The notes: a model not told the origin generated them from the letters alone. Positions 28,434 to 37,724 are shown, counted from the first letter of the stretch. The stretch: DNA of 64,000 bases from Clostridia bacterium (GCA_910576205.1 CAJTHL010000018.1:30496-94495); one strand, 5' to 3'. Translations and numbers: made by a program.

Positions 28434-30035
28434 TTATATTGCTTCTCCAAGTCCTTCCATGACTTCCATAAGCTTCTTATATCCTGCCTCACTGGCAGCT
28501 CCATAAAGCACTTCCAGATCGCCGCAGTCCATGACCACAGCCATATTGTCAGAGGCATTACTGTAAAAACTCATATCCATTCCCAGCCAGCCAGAAAGCC
28601 CAAAGGGTTGCTTTTCAAGGCCGGACCGGACGGTTTCCAGTTCTTCCTCCGTAAGCCAGTACATAAGCTCCTCCCCATGAAAAGAAAAGGCAAATACTGC
28701 TTCATAGGCAAGGACAGCCCTAAGAAATCCGCTGAGCGTTCCGGCACACAAGGTCCATCTTTGGTCCTTTATCTGATCCGCAGCCACATAAACCGGAGGA
28801 TCAGCTTTTGTCAGGTCTTTTCTTCGGATTCCAGCCCGGCAGCATCCCTGATTTTCAATTAGGATCACCAGGTAATCGCCGTCCTTTAACCAGTCCCATC
28901 TGTCGAAATCTTCCGGCCTGATCCACCGGTCCTGTACCTTGTGGATCGCCTCCGTGCGTGCCGCCCTGTTCCAGAACTCTTCCAGTACACGAGGGAGGGA
29001 ATTGAAATACTTTTTTACAACAGCCAGCTTTTCTTCTGTATATCCCTGCAGTTCTTTCACCCCATACAGCTGCCGGATCATTTCCCCATGCTCTCTCCGA
29101 TCCTGTCCCTGAGCGCTCGCATCCTGTGGCTCTGTTTCCTGTTCTTCCGTAAACAGGTAAGGAACTCCCTGCCACATAAGCTTAGGCATTTCCTCCAGCC
29201 TGTTAAAATAAAGGCAGATGATCTGGTCGTCTCCCCAATATCCGGATTCCAGTCACTCAGCCAGAACAGGTCGCCAAACTGCAGGGAACCGCCCCTTACC
29301 TCCACCACCAGCCGGATCATCGCCGGAAACTCTTTCTCCGCATTGGAATCCGGATAGCCGGACCGGAGCCATAGGATAAAATCGCCTCCCGTACCCGTAC
29401 AGAAAGCCGTGATATCCCCTTTCCGGATATGCTCCCCCACCTGTTTCGGATCCGTGAATTCTTCCGTCAAAAAGTCGCTCCCCGGAACAACATATCTCAT
29501 AACCTCCGGGGAAAACAGGACGATCCCCATGCCGTCAATACTCAAATGTGCCGTATCCCCCAGATGCAGCGGCTCCTCGGATGCCGGGCTGCCTTTAGAA
29601 GGATTTCCCTCCCCCCAGGGCTGCCCTGCCGCCTTTGGCTCTTCTGTTTTTTCTTCTTTTATCTCCTGGAGGCAGGATAGCTGTTCCAGCACCTCCGCAT
29701 ATTTCAGCCGTCTGTAAGGAGGCAGGATCTATCCGTTCTATATTTTCGTCACAAAGGGAAGTGTATCGTATCCCTTCCTTCTCATGGTCTCTCCATCTGT
29801 ATTCTTTCCAGGAGCAGGCGGTTGTTCCTGAAAATGCGAGGATCTGCCTATTACCCTGATGGGAGCCGAAAAAATTAGTTCCCAGGTCTGGCAGGCTGGC
29901 AGCGTCCTTAAAAAAAACAGGGCCTTCATCTGAATATGTGGGCACATAATAGACATCAAGCTTACTCTGAAATTCTTCCAGGATAGCCTGCAGATCCTCT
30001 CGTTTAGCATAAAAACGAAATCTTCGTACCTTCAT
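28434..30035 (-). pseudogene. Multi-domain SUKH gene broken by two frameshifts
   Basis: Three overlapping frames read as one protein of ~534 residues. The ATG at 30035 (AGGAGG 9 bases upstream) starts MKVRRFRFYAKRED. Dropping one T near 29716 (DPAS to YRRLKYAEVLEQ) leads into a middle domain (GDITAFCTGTGGDFILWL). Adding a base near 29245 (SDWNPD to WGDDQIICLYFNRLEE) leads into a C-terminal SUKH-type domain with ENQGCCRAGIRRKDL and DPPVYV. The smooth protein joins at both points are the evidence. The first part also contains SLPDLGTNFFGSHQG, typical of another immunity-type family I cannot name. Could also be decay of two or three fused immunity genes. Confidence 0.6.
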
Positions 30036-30078
30036 ATGCATCTGCCTCCTTTCCAAACACTCCATGTCCGGACATCGA

Positions 30079-31638
30079 TCACCAGTTCTCCCGCGCCTCA
30101 TCCATGACATTCCAAATCTCCGAAAGCGTCACAGGCGCCGCATTCACATCTGCCTGCCAGTATTCTCCTTGCAGGATACACTCTTCGTAAAGCCTCTGCA
30201 TGGCCAAAAAGATATCTTCCCGTTCCTCTGTCTCGATGAACTCCTCATAGCGGTCATTGAGCTTATTAAAAGATTGTGTGTACCTGCGGACAATCTCTTC
30301 GATTTCTTTTCTGTCTGCCGCCCTGCCCATCGCCTCTGTCAGCAGCTTTTTGGTATCTTTGTAGCATTTTTTGGCGCTCCGGTATGCCGCCTCAGGAATG
30401 AATTCGTTTCCATCCCAATGGCGGAGCGGGTTCTCCAGATTATCCCTAAGCCATCCTTTATCCCGCAGGTGGGTGACACTTAACCTGTCCAGCCTCCCTT
30501 TCCAGTGTTTTTTCAGGTACAGACCTGCTTCTTTGGGAACGCTGTCAAAGTCCAGCTCCCGCAGTTCCTGCAGCCCCTCCAATGATTCCATATCCCTCTC
30601 ATCATATCCAAACAGATCCTTGCAATAAAAGTTCCGGAGCCCGGACAGTTTTCCAACTTCCTGCATATGGGTTACGGTGCCGGGTCCTCCGCTCAGATTT
30701 AAGTATTCCGCCTCCGAAAACTGTGTGGCTGCCCGACTCATATCCAGCTCTTTTATATCGGTCAGGCGCAATCTTTGAACCTTGGTATTTTGAAGCCCGT
30801 ATCTTAGAAGCCCCGCATTTTTCAAAGATATTTCCAGCGTCATTTTCCCGCCGCAAAGGCTGTCGTCAATCTGCAGATCCGACCGGAGCTCCCCATACAG
30901 TTTCAGAGAGTGGGTACTTTGGGGAAGTATCAGTCTCCTGATTCCGCTCATCTCCAGCTCCAGATTGTCCAGGCTGGCATTCCCAAGGTCAAGGCTCTCC
31001 ACCCCTGCCTTTTGCAGGCGCAGCGTCCGAAGCAGCGGCGCTGTGGGGAGCAGCTTCTCAAGCTTACCGGAATACCCCTGCACTTCGGCATAGGTGATAC
31101 AGGGAAAGGCTTCTAACGTATCTTTTTCTGTCAGGCACTGGTAAAGGTCATCCCGCAGTCCTCCGGTATTCTTTCGGAACATCCTGCCATGTATAGACAC
31201 AAAATCGCCGCTGTTACTATATTTTTTGTATGCCGACCTGTCGGTTTCGTCAAAAGACTTCCAACGCTCTTCATAATAGTAATCCTCCCCTGTGGGCCAC
31301 TTCCAGGAGTAGGAATCCCATACCGGACTGCTTTTGAGCCTGCACTGGCCTATGTACCGGTAATCCCGGGGAACAGGGGTATTTTCAATCCCTGTTTTTA
31401 TCATCTGATGGTGATACCGGAAGGATTCCCGGTGATATGGTTGTAATCGTTCCAGGATATCTTCTCCGGGCAGGTCATTTTCCAGATAATCAAGCAGCAT
31501 ATAGCAAATGCTTTTGCCATCCACGGCAAGGATCTGGCAGGCGCCATATTTCCCCAGCATTTCCACATAAAAGGCATATACCTCTCCCGGCTTTGCAGTT
31601 CTTTGTTTTAATTTGGCCAGGCATTGATCCTTTTTCAT
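30079..31638 (-). CDS. Leucine-rich-repeat protein, candidate immunity or binding protein
   Basis: 519 residues from the ATG at 31638 (GGAGG 9 bases upstream; longer frame to 31677). N-terminal ~100 residues (PGEVYAFYVEMLGKYGACQIL) have a beta-rich pattern that vaguely recalls Imm26. The centre (residues ~190-400) is a leucine-rich-repeat solenoid (LRTLRLQKAGVESLDLGNAS, LDNLELEMSGIRRL). The C-terminus is helical and charged. No signal peptide, so cytoplasmic. Shares its LRR character with the gene at 21.8-22.7 kb. Confidence 0.7.
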   Translation of the reverse strand: MKKDQCLAKLKQRTAKPGEVYAFYVEMLGKYGACQILAVDGKSICYMLLDYLENDLPGEDILERLQPYHRESFRYHHQMIKTGIENTPVPRDYRYIGQCRLKSSPVWDSYSWKWPTGEDYYYEERWKSFDETDRSAYKKYSNSGDFVSIHGRMFRKNTGGLRDDLYQCLTEKDTLEAFPCITYAEVQGYSGKLEKLLPTAPLLRTLRLQKAGVESLDLGNASLDNLELEMSGIRRLILPQSTHSLKLYGELRSDLQIDDSLCGGKMTLEISLKNAGLLRYGLQNTKVQRLRLTDIKELDMSRAATQFSEAEYLNLSGGPGTVTHMQEVGKLSGLRNFYCKDLFGYDERDMESLEGLQELRELDFDSVPKEAGLYLKKHWKGRLDRLSVTHLRDKGWLRDNLENPLRHWDGNEFIPEAAYRSAKKCYKDTKKLLTEAMGRAADRKEIEEIVRRYTQSFNKLNDRYEEFIETEEREDIFLAMQRLYEECILQGEYWQADVNAAPVTLSEIWNVMDEARENW

Positions 31639-31710
31639 GGCTTCATTCCTCCCCAATGCCATAGATGGTCTTATCATTGTCTAATAGATGCGTTTCCACA
31701 TTCGTCTTTT

Positions 31711-32190
31711 CTATAAACGAATCTTCTTGCTGATTATCTTTTCCATAAAATTCTCAAAAGAATCGGCAACTGTCTGACATTCCTCAAATTCCGGTTCACT
31801 GCCATAAACAATACTGCCTTCTTTTATGGAGATTGCATAATAAGCATAACCGCCTTCCAAGGATAAAAAGACAGGTAAATGTCTGTCCCAGAACTTTCTG
31901 ATCTCATCCTTCCATACCGCATCATTTTCTGCGGCCTTCAAGCTGAGCAGTTCCCATTCATTCCACTGCCATGCCTTGTCTCCCTGCATATCATAATCTT
32001 CCGAACATAAAAACCAGGCTCTCTCATCACCTCGTATCATACTTTTTACAATTGAAACAAATTCCACCCAGCTTTCCGGGTAGCCGGTATATCGGCTTTT
32101 CATTGGTTCAGGCAGACAGAATCTCTGTTTTTTATTCCTCTCTACAGTCCAGCCCTGTTCTTTCATACAGCTTATAAATTTATCAATCAT
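31711..32190 (-). CDS. SUKH (SMI1/KNR4) superfamily protein, single domain
   Basis: About 159 residues. The central GDKAWQWNEWELLSLKAAEND and the end GSEPEFEECQTVADSFENFMEKI match the SUKH pattern, in which a late strand is followed by a helix with SFxxFL/M. The ATG at 32190 has GGAGGA 8-9 bases upstream; the frame is open to 32229. Cytoplasmic. Likely an immunity protein. Confidence 0.72.
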   Translation of the reverse strand: MIDKFISCMKEQGWTVERNKKQRFCLPEPMKSRYTGYPESWVEFVSIVKSMIRGDERAWFLCSEDYDMQGDKAWQWNEWELLSLKAAENDAVWKDEIRKFWDRHLPVFLSLEGGYAYYAISIKEGSIVYGSEPEFEECQTVADSFENFMEKIISKKIRL

Positions 32191-32255
32191 TTTGCGTTTT
32201 CCTCCAGAAATAAAAGCGCATCCTTCCATGCTAAAATAGTTTGCCTTCCTGTCAT

Positions 32256-33236
32256 CTACCTTCTAAATCTTGTAAGAAAGCCTTCATACTCCTGCTCTAA
32301 CTGTTTCCCGTAAGGATCATCCATGGCTTTTGCCGCCGCAATTCCCTTTGTATATAAATTTCCGTACCGGCTCGACTGCGGCACTTTCTGCAGTTCCGCC
32401 TTTGCCCATTTCCATAGGCCGGCTGCTGCCTTACTATGATTTGCTGTGACCTCAAAACAGGCTTCCAGGATATCCTTGAACAGCCGGAGCGTCCGGATCT
32501 GTCCATAATCCGTGGTTTCGATCACTTTTTCGCATAGGCAGAGTGCCTTTTCATGATCGCATGTATATATGTAATGCCGGATCATATTCTTATACCCGGA
32601 AATGATATCTCTCATACTGCTGTTTTCTGCCGATAAGACCTCCGCCAACTGTTCCTGATAAAGCCTTTCATTTTCCGCATCTCTTCCCAAAAATGTATTA
32701 AAGTCGATCAGTGCCCTGCGGTTGGGATCAGTCCATTCTGCGATATTCTCTTTCCACTCATCCACCAGGCTTCCCATCACATCCCAGTATTTCATTTCCC
32801 GACACAAATAGATACAGTCCAGCAGGCTGTTTTCCCCAAAGTCATCCTCCATCTGTCCGTCCGGGTCATAGCCGCAGGCACAGTCAAAATTTGCGTTCTT
32901 TGCCCGCTCCAATAAACCGGCATATTTTCCATCCCCATTGTATTTTCTGATTAGGTGCGTCAATATCTCCAGCGTACTCCCTATCCCCTGAAATGAATTC
33001 CGCTCCCTGTCTTTCAGTTCCTCCCCAAAGAGGAAAGCAACTGCCTCTTCATCCTCAATATGGCAGTATAGAAGGTAATAGGCCAGCCGCAGGCGGTTCG
33101 TATAATTTTGGTCATCCGTACCCCATTCCCCGTTCTGAAACTCCTTATAGCAAACCGTTCCGCTGTCTCCCGCTTTCAGAGCCTGATAAACGGCCTGCTG
33201 CTCTTCTATTTTAGTTCTCAACCGTTCCGTCCCCAT
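32256..33236 (-). CDS. Helical repeat protein of unknown function
   Basis: 326 residues, almost entirely alpha-helical with TPR-like spacing (MRHYIYTCDHEKALCLCEKV). GGAGGG lies 8 bases before the ATG; the start lies inside the end of the upstream membrane-protein gene (26-base overlap), so they are coupled. Similar helical proteins accompany SUKH genes. No catalytic residues are apparent. Confidence 0.65.
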   Translation of the reverse strand: MGTERLRTKIEEQQAVYQALKAGDSGTVCYKEFQNGEWGTDDQNYTNRLRLAYYLLYCHIEDEEAVAFLFGEELKDRERNSFQGIGSTLEILTHLIRKYNGDGKYAGLLERAKNANFDCACGYDPDGQMEDDFGENSLLDCIYLCREMKYWDVMGSLVDEWKENIAEWTDPNRRALIDFNTFLGRDAENERLYQEQLAEVLSAENSSMRDIISGYKNMIRHYIYTCDHEKALCLCEKVIETTDYGQIRTLRLFKDILEACFEVTANHSKAAAGLWKWAKAELQKVPQSSRYGNLYTKGIAAAKAMDDPYGKQLEQEYEGFLTRFRR

Positions 33237-33762
33237 AGTCTGTTCCCTCCACTCGTTCCTTTTGCGTCAGTTCTGCCAGCATACGCCGGGCATCTTCCGC
33301 CACATATAAAGTCCCACCCTCCCGAATCGCATACTCCAAATGTGTTCTGGCGTTCTTTAACTCATTGCAGGCAATATCCACATCCGCAAGGCATACAGCA
33401 GAAACCACTTTTTGAAGTTTAACCGTATATCCGGCGCTCCGCTTTCTTTTATGTACCTTTTCAAGCAGGCGCATCACTTGAACATAGGTTACCGGTTCGC
33501 ATTCCTGGTTCAGGATCATATTCAGAGACATAAAATCCCAGGAAATCCAGATATTGATTGGAAAAGTGATCACAATAAGAATGAACAGTTTTAGTAAAAC
33601 ATCCGGCATGCCATCATCCTCCCACCAGATCCCCCTGATGCCCACAATAACATATAGCAGAAAGATCAGGATGAGAAGCCCCTGCTTAGCCCGAAGTCTC
33701 TTTTTGTATTGACGAACGAGCTCTTCCGGAGTTTTATTTTGATATTGCATAGCAGCTTTCAT
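33211..33762 (-). CDS. Two-span membrane protein with cytoplasmic helical tail
   Basis: 183 residues. Membrane segments lie near residues 27-46 and 58-77, then a soluble tail of ~100 residues with TPR-like helices (ACNELKNARTHLEYAIREGG). First gene of the long immunity array after the AbiE pair. No family recognised. Coupled to the next gene by overlap. Confidence 0.65.
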   Translation of the reverse strand: MKAAMQYQNKTPEELVRQYKKRLRAKQGLLILIFLLYVIVGIRGIWWEDDGMPDVLLKLFILIVITFPINIWISWDFMSLNMILNQECEPVTYVQVMRLLEKVHKRKRSAGYTVKLQKVVSAVCLADVDIACNELKNARTHLEYAIREGGTLYVAEDARRMLAELTQKERVEGTDYGDGTVEN

Positions 33763-33912
33763 GTTTGTTTTCGTCCTCTTTTCTTTTATGTTGTGTCAGT
33801 GCAATCTGTTATTTTGTTCCAATATCACTTATCTATCATTTACAATGTATATTCATAAGTTATTTCCCAATGGAAACACAGTTCCAAAAAGGGAGAGATT
33901 TTATTAACTTCA

Positions 33913-34833
33913 TTAAAGGTTTCTGAAATATCCTCTACTAATAATTTCCTTTATCCCACCAATAACTGTTTGGTAAGGAACATATGTAAATAAAAGTTTA
34001 CCAGTAATTGTTTCGTAATCATTCCGATATACTTCCTTATCCACAATCTCTGCCAGAATGTCATTGACATATACCCCTGTCTTAGCAGACGGACAGGCTG
34101 GAAGAGGTTCCCGCAGGCTCCGAACTTCCTGTACAAGTCCTGACAAAGATGCATCCGGCTTCGTATATTCCATAATCTTGTAGATATCATATAAATGCCG
34201 AGAATGCCGGTCAACCTTATCTGACAGATAATAATCACAGAGGGCAAATACCTTATCAATCAGGGTCCGCTCAATCGTCTGCGTTGTGATCTCAAAAGGC
34301 AAAAGGTCAAATCCTTCTGCCAGATCTTCTTGATCCGTCATCTTCAAGAAACGATATATATAATTATCAGTCATGCGGTTTACAGTTGGAAAGGGTAACA
34401 GGGCGATATAGGTCTCAATGACTAATTCCGGCTTTAATTCCAATAACGGGGAATAGATACTGGAATAACTGGCTCTGTAACAGTTATAACTACGCCGGCT
34501 GCGGGTTTCTTCGATGTTTGCAACAGAGAACCCCATAGACTCTATGGAAGAAACAACCGCCTTTTTTAGCTGCCGCTTGCGGCTTTCGCCAGGAACACCT
34601 TCCGATGCTGCATAGGAAATATCAATATCTTCCGAAAAGCGTTCCAATATCTGATAGCATTTTGTCAGGGATGTTCCACCCTTAAAGACCATTCCCTTTA
34701 CCCTGGAGGCCAGCTCCCGGAGCGCAAGTGTAACATAATAATCTTTTTCAATGATTCCGGGAGGTATATGCAGTTCGTTAGAAGCAGCGATGATAAACTC
34801 ACTAAATGCTTCTTGGTCACGATGTAAATTCAT
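33913..34833 (-). CDS. AbiEii-type nucleotidyltransferase toxin
   Basis: 306 residues from the ATG at 34833 (GGGGAA 6 bases upstream). It carries the DUF1814/AbiEii signature: EKDYYVTLALREL, then the nucleotide-binding FKGGTSLTKCY and the catalytic acidic pair EDIDIS. AbiEii toxins transfer nucleotides to target RNA and halt growth; the AbiE system gives phage abortive infection. The start overlaps the antitoxin gene by 17 bases, the usual order antitoxin then toxin. Intact and probably functional. Confidence 0.9.
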   Translation of the reverse strand: MNLHRDQEAFSEFIIAASNELHIPPGIIEKDYYVTLALRELASRVKGMVFKGGTSLTKCYQILERFSEDIDISYAASEGVPGESRKRQLKKAVVSSIESMGFSVANIEETRSRRSYNCYRASYSSIYSPLLELKPELVIETYIALLPFPTVNRMTDNYIYRFLKMTDQEDLAEGFDLLPFEITTQTIERTLIDKVFALCDYYLSDKVDRHSRHLYDIYKIMEYTKPDASLSGLVQEVRSLREPLPACPSAKTGVYVNDILAEIVDKEVYRNDYETITGKLLFTYVPYQTVIGGIKEIISRGYFRNL

Positions 34834-35443
34834 AAATAATTCCCCATTCAATCAGTTTTTTTGCAGTAGGACCCGTAATGCCAGGCAGCACGCTGGAAAG
34901 AAGCTCCTTACTGTAATTTTGCTGCTTTGCATAGTTTTTCAGAAGAATCCCAGTACCAGAATCAGAAAGCTCGGAATATTTTTCTGCCTGGGAAACGGCA
35001 TCCAAAAACTGGAGCAACCCTGCGTTTTCCGATGTTATAGTTGTGGCGGGCCGTTTCAACCGGACGGCCTGGGAGCCTACGATAACGGTACGCCCCTTTG
35101 TCGATTCTCTTGACGTTACGATCTCCAGTGTTGCCGGCATCTGGGTTGTCAGACCAATCTGATTAGCAAAAGTGGCTCCGGCGAAGTATCCATAGGTTTC
35201 TGTTGTACTTTGGACATATTTGCGCATAATGACTTTCATGGGATCTAAATAACTTTTTTTCAACAGCCGTGACGCTTTGGGAAGATAATAAATCCCGGTG
35301 TCAAAACGGGCCAGATCGCCTGACTTGAGCATCCGTTTGAAATACTGGCGCAACGCATTATCATTAAGCCCATCCAGCCGGATCTCGTTTATGAAGATTG
35401 GTTCGTTGTAACCATAGTTTTTTTCCAGATATTCCTTCAGCAT
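34817..35443 (-). CDS. AbiEi-type antitoxin (DUF6088-like)
   Basis: 208 residues. N-terminal winged-helix region (residues ~15-60, LNDNALRQYFKRMLKSGDLARF) and the family mark DTGIYYLPK, then a C-terminal domain as in AbiEi/DUF6088 antitoxins. It should bind its own promoter and neutralise the downstream AbiEii toxin. The ATG at 35443 follows GGAG; a frame extends to 35470. An inverted repeat upstream may be its operator. Confidence 0.88.
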   Translation of the reverse strand: MLKEYLEKNYGYNEPIFINEIRLDGLNDNALRQYFKRMLKSGDLARFDTGIYYLPKASRLLKKSYLDPMKVIMRKYVQSTTETYGYFAGATFANQIGLTTQMPATLEIVTSRESTKGRTVIVGSQAVRLKRPATTITSENAGLLQFLDAVSQAEKYSELSDSGTGILLKNYAKQQNYSKELLSSVLPGITGPTAKKLIEWGIIYEFTS

Positions 35444-35473
35444 ACAGGTATCCACTCCTTCCACCTCCATACT

Positions 35474-35518
35474 ACTATATTTATACCCAAAAGGTCAAGA
35501 GATATGTCAAAATATAGT
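35474..35518 (-). promoter_or_regulatory. Inverted repeat upstream of the AbiE pair, possible autoregulatory operator
   Basis: ACTATATTT (35474-35482) and AAATATAGT (35510-35518) are perfect inverted copies around a 27-base spacer. The spacer holds TTGACA on the minus strand, with TATAAA 19 bases further on inside the proximal arm. AbiEi antitoxins are known to repress by binding inverted repeats at their promoter, so this is a plausible site. Confidence 0.6.
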
Positions 35519-35639
35519 TTGTATGTTTTTTGCAGAATTATACAGCGAGGATAAAGAAGCGGATACCTTTGGCTGTCTATAAATCCATATGTTTTCGTAT
35601 ATATTTAAAGGCATACATTGGTTAGGTAACAAAACCTTT

Positions 35640-36164
35640 TTACCGTTCTCCGTCTGGCCGGTCATACCTCAAATGTCCCTGCGACACTTTTGCATGATTC
35701 AGAATCCGGATGAAGGACCTGTCCTGATTCTCCAACGCTTTTTTATATCCGGCTTCGGTCAGAAACAGCCTCATCCGTTCACCTTTATCTCCTACGGGAG
35801 ATTCCCCCGAAAGTACATCAAACACTATCATATGCGTCACTTCCGGGTCAAAGCGTTCCAGTGCCATGATGTCATGCCCTTCCAGTTTCCGGGCGCCGGA
35901 TTCCTGCCTTGCCACAGCAACCATCTCCCCAACCATCCTTGCTTTCCAGGGCAGGTGATAATTTCTCTGTATGTCACAAATCAGCTCCCTGCAGTCATCC
36001 TCTGAAAGCTCACGGAGTTTCTTTAGCAGATTTTCTGCAGTTGCTTTTATATCATAGTCACGGGTATACCGGCAGAGCACAGCAATCTCCTGTACTGCAT
36101 CATACCTGTGGCAGCCCTCCAGCTGGAACACCATCCTCTTTTCATCCTCAGTCAATGTTATCAT
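35640..36164 (-). CDS. Conjugative-element-associated protein of unknown function
   Basis: 174 residues, intact, with GGAGG 6 bases before the ATG. The patterns EKRMVFQLEGC, CRELICDIQRNYHLP and KLEGHDIMALERF are ones I associate with proteins of Tn1549-like conjugative elements of Clostridia. No enzymatic motif. It marks the conjugation-module remnant at the right end of the island. Confidence 0.65.
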   Translation of the reverse strand: MITLTEDEKRMVFQLEGCHRYDAVQEIAVLCRYTRDYDIKATAENLLKKLRELSEDDCRELICDIQRNYHLPWKARMVGEMVAVARQESGARKLEGHDIMALERFDPEVTHMIVFDVLSGESPVGDKGERMRLFLTEAGYKKALENQDRSFIRILNHAKVSQGHLRYDRPDGER

Positions 36165-36212
36165 ATATTTCCTCCATTCCGGCTTGATCGCCTGTAAATA
36201 GCATATAGTTGC

Positions 36213-36740
36213 TTATTTCTGTTCCCCGGCATCCTTATCGTCCGGAAAGAACTTCTCCAGAATGTCGATACTGTCTTTGGATGTATACCCCCACAGGATA
36301 GAGCTGAGTGCGTCAATCGCCTCCCGCCTCCTGTGGTAATAGGTACGGAAACTGATATCCCGGATATGTGGGCGCAGCTTCTCTATGATCTCCTCCACAT
36401 TTCGGAGCTGCTGCGGGGAGCGGAAGGAGTAGTACAGCAGCCAGTAATAGCTCTCCCCATTTTTATGCTTGGTACGGAGCAGGTCGATGGAGGTATCCAG
36501 AAGTTTCAGCATCCGATGGCTCCGTTCGATGCATTTGGCATGGTGTTCTATACTGCGGTCTGACAGATCTATTCCTGCCACATAGACAGATTCCAGAAAA
36601 TCCTCAATGGAACTCCCATACTCGATCTCAAACCGACTACGTACCTGCTGGACGGACAGTTCCAGGCTCCACACCACATCCCTGTATTTCTTCAGCAGCT
36701 TCCAGGTATCATGGTACAGAGGGTTATCGGCAATGTTCAT
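36213..36740 (-). CDS. ArpU/sigma-like regulator from a conjugative element
   Basis: About 175 residues, helical, with LSDRSIEHHAKCIERSHRML in the middle and a C-terminal YYHRRREAIDALSSILWGY resembling the DNA-recognition end of ArpU-like phage and ICE transcription regulators. The ATG at 36740 has AGGA/GGAAG upstream; the open frame starts at 36761, overlapping the preceding gene. Probably controlled the transfer genes of the ancestral element. Confidence 0.65.
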   Translation of the reverse strand: MNIADNPLYHDTWKLLKKYRDVVWSLELSVQQVRSRFEIEYGSSIEDFLESVYVAGIDLSDRSIEHHAKCIERSHRMLKLLDTSIDLLRTKHKNGESYYWLLYYSFRSPQQLRNVEEIIEKLRPHIRDISFRTYYHRRREAIDALSSILWGYTSKDSIDILEKFFPDDKDAGEQK

Positions 36741-36757
36741 TTCTTCCTGATCCTTTT

Positions 36758-37210
36758 TCAAGCCCCGGCACCTCCTTCCCTGTCTTTTTCGGTGGGAGAG
36801 AGCGTCAGCTCAAAGGTGTAGACCGGCTTACCCTCCCCACAGTATACGGGCATCCCGAACCGTACAGCCCCCTTCTGTATGTGGGATATATAATCTTCCC
36901 TGCAGGCATCAGATAAAGGATATAACTTATATATGGATTTCGGGCACTGGAAACGGGTACGGAACCATGCAGTCAGTTCCTTCACGGTACAGATCCACTC
37001 ACCGGGGTATACGGTATAGCCAATACCGTCTATGCGGAGATAAGAAGTGCGGAAATTTGCATAGTTGCAAAGCACCGTGTAATAAAAAAGACCGGAACCC
37101 CCGCTTGCGCGAATGCTCCGGTCTGCCATTAAGTTCTGGATAAAGTGCCGGTAGATCCGGCAACGTGGATAGTCCACGATCTGTTTGATCTCTAATTGAT
37201 ATTCTGACAT
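36758..37210 (-). pseudogene. Conjugative-element replication/regulatory protein with a large internal deletion
   Basis: About 150 residues. The first ~85 (YQLEIKQIVDYPRCRIYR to TAWFRTRFQ) match the N-terminus of a protein common in Tn1549-like elements, and the last ~55 (YKLYPLSDACRED to EGKPVYTFELTLSP) match its C-terminus. From memory that protein is about twice as long, with a winged-helix region between. The frame is kept, so a shortened protein may still be made. The ATG at 37210 has GAGGA upstream. Confidence 0.6.
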
Positions 37211-37241
37211 AATGTTTTCCTCATTTCTCATAGTTTTCTAT

Positions 37242-37280
37242 AAAAAAATCTACAAGACAAATTTCCTATGCCTTGTAGAT
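37242..37280 (-). terminator. Terminator between truncated uvrB and the island
   Basis: ATCTACAAG (37248-37256) and CTTGTAGAT (37272-37280) form a perfect 9-base stem, followed on the minus strand by seven T. It would stop transcripts from the displaced uvrB promoter before the conjugation-module genes. Confidence 0.75.
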
Positions 37281-37448
37281 CATCATTTAGCTCCTATATT
37301 ATTCTTTTAAATACTTTCCACGACGAATTTTGTTCACAATTCCTATGATTCCACCTTGTTTTTCTTATCCATACAGTCCATTTAGTCCACAATATATGGT
37401 ATAAATGAAACTAAATAATACTATATGTAGTTTCAAAAACCCATTCGC

Positions 37449-37724
37449 TTAGTAGGACACAAAATACTCCACTGCATTCTCAGGGAACATCTCCTTGAGT
37501 TCTCCGTAAAGCTGCGCTGCAAGCGTCTTGTTGTGGGCGATGACCAGCGTCGGCTTCTGCAATTCCCGAATGACATTCGCCATCATAAATGTCTTGCCGG
37601 AACCCGTAACTCCCAATAAAGTCTGGAATTGATTGCCCTCCTTGAAGCCTTTGACCAGCTCGGCGATGGCCTGCGGCTGGTCGCCGGCAGGCTTATATGG
37701 GGCTTGTAATTTGAGCTCTGGCAT
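37449..37724 (-). pseudogene. uvrB: Truncated uvrB (first 91 codons)
   Basis: Starts with the same GGAGG-spaced ATG and reads [18 protein letters not shown] through Walker A GVTGSGKT to [10 protein letters not shown]. It then stops with TAA exactly where similarity to uvrB ends, just before the damage-probing hairpin. The product would be a non-functional N-terminal scrap. It has the usual short UvrB N-terminus, unlike the full gene. Confidence 0.92.

Larger units (their letters stand above)
12085..37470. mobile_element. Degenerate integrative element inserted in uvrB, carrying an immunity-gene array
   Basis: The interval is bounded by the shared uvrB core (TAGTAGGA-N-ACAAAATACTCCACTGC). It has two tyrosine recombinase genes at one end, conjugative-element regulators at the other and accessory cargo between. 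Both recombinases are interrupted, one conjugation-module gene has lost its middle, and no relaxase, coupling ATPase or mating-pore gene is present. So it is a stranded remnant. Boundaries come from comparing the two repeats by eye; an empty site in a relative would fix them. Confidence 0.75.

Noticed and set aside
14946..33762. Reading the island as a prophage
   Set aside because: No capsid, tail, terminase, lysis or replication genes; the recognisable mobility genes are of conjugative-element type.
14946..33762. Reading array genes as polymorphic toxins
   Set aside because: No secretion signals, no long repeat-rich N-termini and no nuclease or deaminase motifs; sizes and folds fit immunity proteins.
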